DNA of 6,734 nt from Acidobacteriota bacterium (GTDB lineage Bacteria > Actinomycetota > Acidimicrobiia > Spongiisociales > UBA5794). Both the position numbers and the translations under genes were made by a program. The notes under the pieces are model-generated. The model was given only the letters and a program-made list of their open reading frames with translations. It searched no databases and was not told the DNA's origin. Position 1 is the first letter of the stretch. Every line of letters starts with the position of its first letter. This document shows, piece after piece, positions 5,765 through 6,734 of this stretch. Where the stretch lies: positions 1 through 6,734 of the forward strand of contig SMXV01000079.1 in NCBI GenBank assembly GCA_004356175.1, written 5' to 3'.

Positions 5765-6649
5765 ATGACATACAACTGGAGCACGCCCACTGATGTCCGT
5801 GACTCCCTCGGCGAGGTCGGGTACTTGGCGGACGACCGGATAGCACAGGTCGTGTTTCTCGCCTCAAAGCTGGACAAGCCAATCCTGGCCGAAGGTCCCG
5901 CTGGTGTCGGAAAGACCGCGCTCGCGCTTGCCATGGCGAAGGCAACCGGCAGACGCCTCGTTCGTCTCCAGTGTTACGAGGGCCTGGATGAAGCGAAGGC
6001 CTTGTACGAGTGGGACTATCACAAGCAGCTGTTGAGGCTTCAGTCGGACGAGGGAGCAGAGTGGGACGACCTTGAGGGAGACATATTCTCGGAGGCATTC
6101 CTGCTTGAGCGTCCTCTGCTCACAGCGATCCGCTCGAGCGAACCTGTTGTGTTGCTCATAGATGAGGCCGACCGCATTGAAGTTGAGACTGAGGCGCTCC
6201 TGCTTGAGGTACTGGACTCGTTCCAGGTGACGATTCCTGAGCTTGGGACAATTGAGGCTGTGACCCAGCCACTTGTTGTACTCACGTCGAACAACACGAG
6301 AGAGCTTTCGGAAGCACTCAAACGGCGATGCCTCTACCTGCATGTGCCGTATCCAACGATTGAGCGAGAACGTGAGATTCTTCTGCTGAAGGTCCCTGAG
6401 TTGCCTGAGCAATTCGCGGACAAGATTGCTCGCACCGTGGCATCGATTCGGGAGCTGCCAATGCGAAAGACACCATCCGTGTCAGAGACCATCGACTGGG
6501 CCCGAACCCTGCTGTTGCTGGGAATCGACGAACTGGGAGACGAAACAACGGCCGCGACGCTCAACGTGCTCCTGAAACATCAGACCGATATCGACAAAAC
6601 CGCCAAGGAGCTCGGACTGAATGTCAGTAGCGGAGCGGCCGGAGAGTGA
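5765..6649 (+). CDS. MoxR-type AAA+ ATPase (CoxD-like)
   Basis: ATPase of the MoxR group of AAA+ proteins, which act with VWA-domain partners as chaperones in metal-centre insertion or enzyme-complex maturation. The 294 residues contain Walker A GPAGVGKT (44-51), the group-typical block RLQCYEGLDEAKALYEWDY (67-85) followed by KQLL, Walker B VVLLIDEAD (128-136), sensor 1 LTSNNTRELSEALKRRC (173-189) with candidate arginine-finger residues R187/R188, and the sensor-2 region RKTPSVSETIDWARTL (234-249). All motifs needed for ATP hydrolysis are present. The RLQCYEGLDE and IDWA blocks resemble CoxD of CO dehydrogenase clusters, but no cox structural gene is visible, so the client is unknown. The start is chosen from a leaderless-type promoter 6 nt upstream. 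The stop overlaps the next start (GTGA), coupling it to the VWA gene. Confidence 0.93.
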   Translation: MTYNWSTPTDVRDSLGEVGYLADDRIAQVVFLASKLDKPILAEGPAGVGKTALALAMAKATGRRLVRLQCYEGLDEAKALYEWDYHKQLLRLQSDEGAEWDDLEGDIFSEAFLLERPLLTAIRSSEPVVLLIDEADRIEVETEALLLEVLDSFQVTIPELGTIEAVTQPLVVLTSNNTRELSEALKRRCLYLHVPYPTIEREREILLLKVPELPEQFADKIARTVASIRELPMRKTPSVSETIDWARTLLLLGIDELGDETTAATLNVLLKHQTDIDKTAKELGLNVSSGAAGE

Positions 6650-6734
6650 TATCGACGCTTACTGAGTTCGTTGACGAACTCAGGGCGGTCGGTATTCCTG
6701 TATCCATGGTTGAGGCAATCGACGCTGCGAAAGC
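6646..6734 (+). CDS. VWA-domain (CoxE-like) protein, N-terminal end (partial)
   Basis: GTG 6646 opens a frame that runs off the window end after 29 codons plus 2 nt. It overlaps the ATPase stop by 4 bp (GTGA). The visible sequence contains LTEFVDELRAVGIPVSMVEAID. Known: CoxE-like/DUF58-type VWA proteins encoded directly after CoxD/MoxR ATPases often begin with an F-x-x-x-LR-x-x-G-[IVL]-x-V-S helix like this one, with the VWA/MIDAS domain much further downstream. GGAG (6632-6635), 10 nt before the GTG, could serve as ribosome binding site. The expected role is as metal-ion-binding partner of the ATPase. The MIDAS motif lies outside the window, so the assignment rests on the N-terminal pattern and the gene pairing. 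Confidence 0.75.
   Translation, partial: MISTLTEFVDELRAVGIPVSMVEAIDAAK

Overview
The window looks like ordinary chromosomal DNA from a bacterium of moderately high GC, most likely an actinobacterium. An early-branching class such as Acidimicrobiia would fit, but this is inference. Three things suggest it. The gene order RNase E/G - L21 - L27 - Obg - ProB is typical of Actinobacteria. The Obg protein carries the C-terminal OCT domain. At least two genes (obg and the MoxR-type ATPase) have no Shine-Dalgarno sequence but have a TANNNT hexamer ending exactly 6 nt before the ATG, the pattern of leaderless transcripts common in that phylum. Every complete gene reads on the + strand.

Layout. Bases 1-157 are the 3' end of a type II thymidine kinase gene. 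Bases 158-609 have no convincing gene but hold several inverted repeats, including a nested stem at 324-382 and a perfect 8-bp hairpin at 451-475; they probably form the terminator/promoter/leader zone of the next gene. Bases 610-2154 encode an RNase E/G-family endoribonuclease with a long basic N-terminal extension. Bases 2155-2616 are a second long gap with hairpins, the apparent leader of the L21/L27 operon. rplU (2617-2979) and rpmA (2982-3242) are two nucleotides apart. obg (3302-4597) appears to have its own leaderless promoter and overlaps proB (4594-5691) by 4 bp. After a 73-bp gap containing a 22-bp near-palindrome and a second leaderless-type promoter comes a MoxR-type AAA+ ATPase (5765-6649). 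It overlaps, by 4 bp, the start of a gene whose first 29 codons resemble the N-terminus of CoxE-like VWA-domain proteins.

How the genes work together. The centre of the window is an RNA-processing/ribosome block: RNase E/G, two large-subunit proteins and the 50S-assembly GTPase Obg. proB, the first step of proline synthesis, is translationally coupled to obg. The MoxR/VWA pair is a separate unit, probably a chaperone-like module for maturing a protein complex that cannot be identified here. No mobile element, CRISPR array, tRNA or rRNA was seen. No clearly new system was found; the items most worth a second look are the two structured leaders and the promoter-centred palindrome before the MoxR gene.
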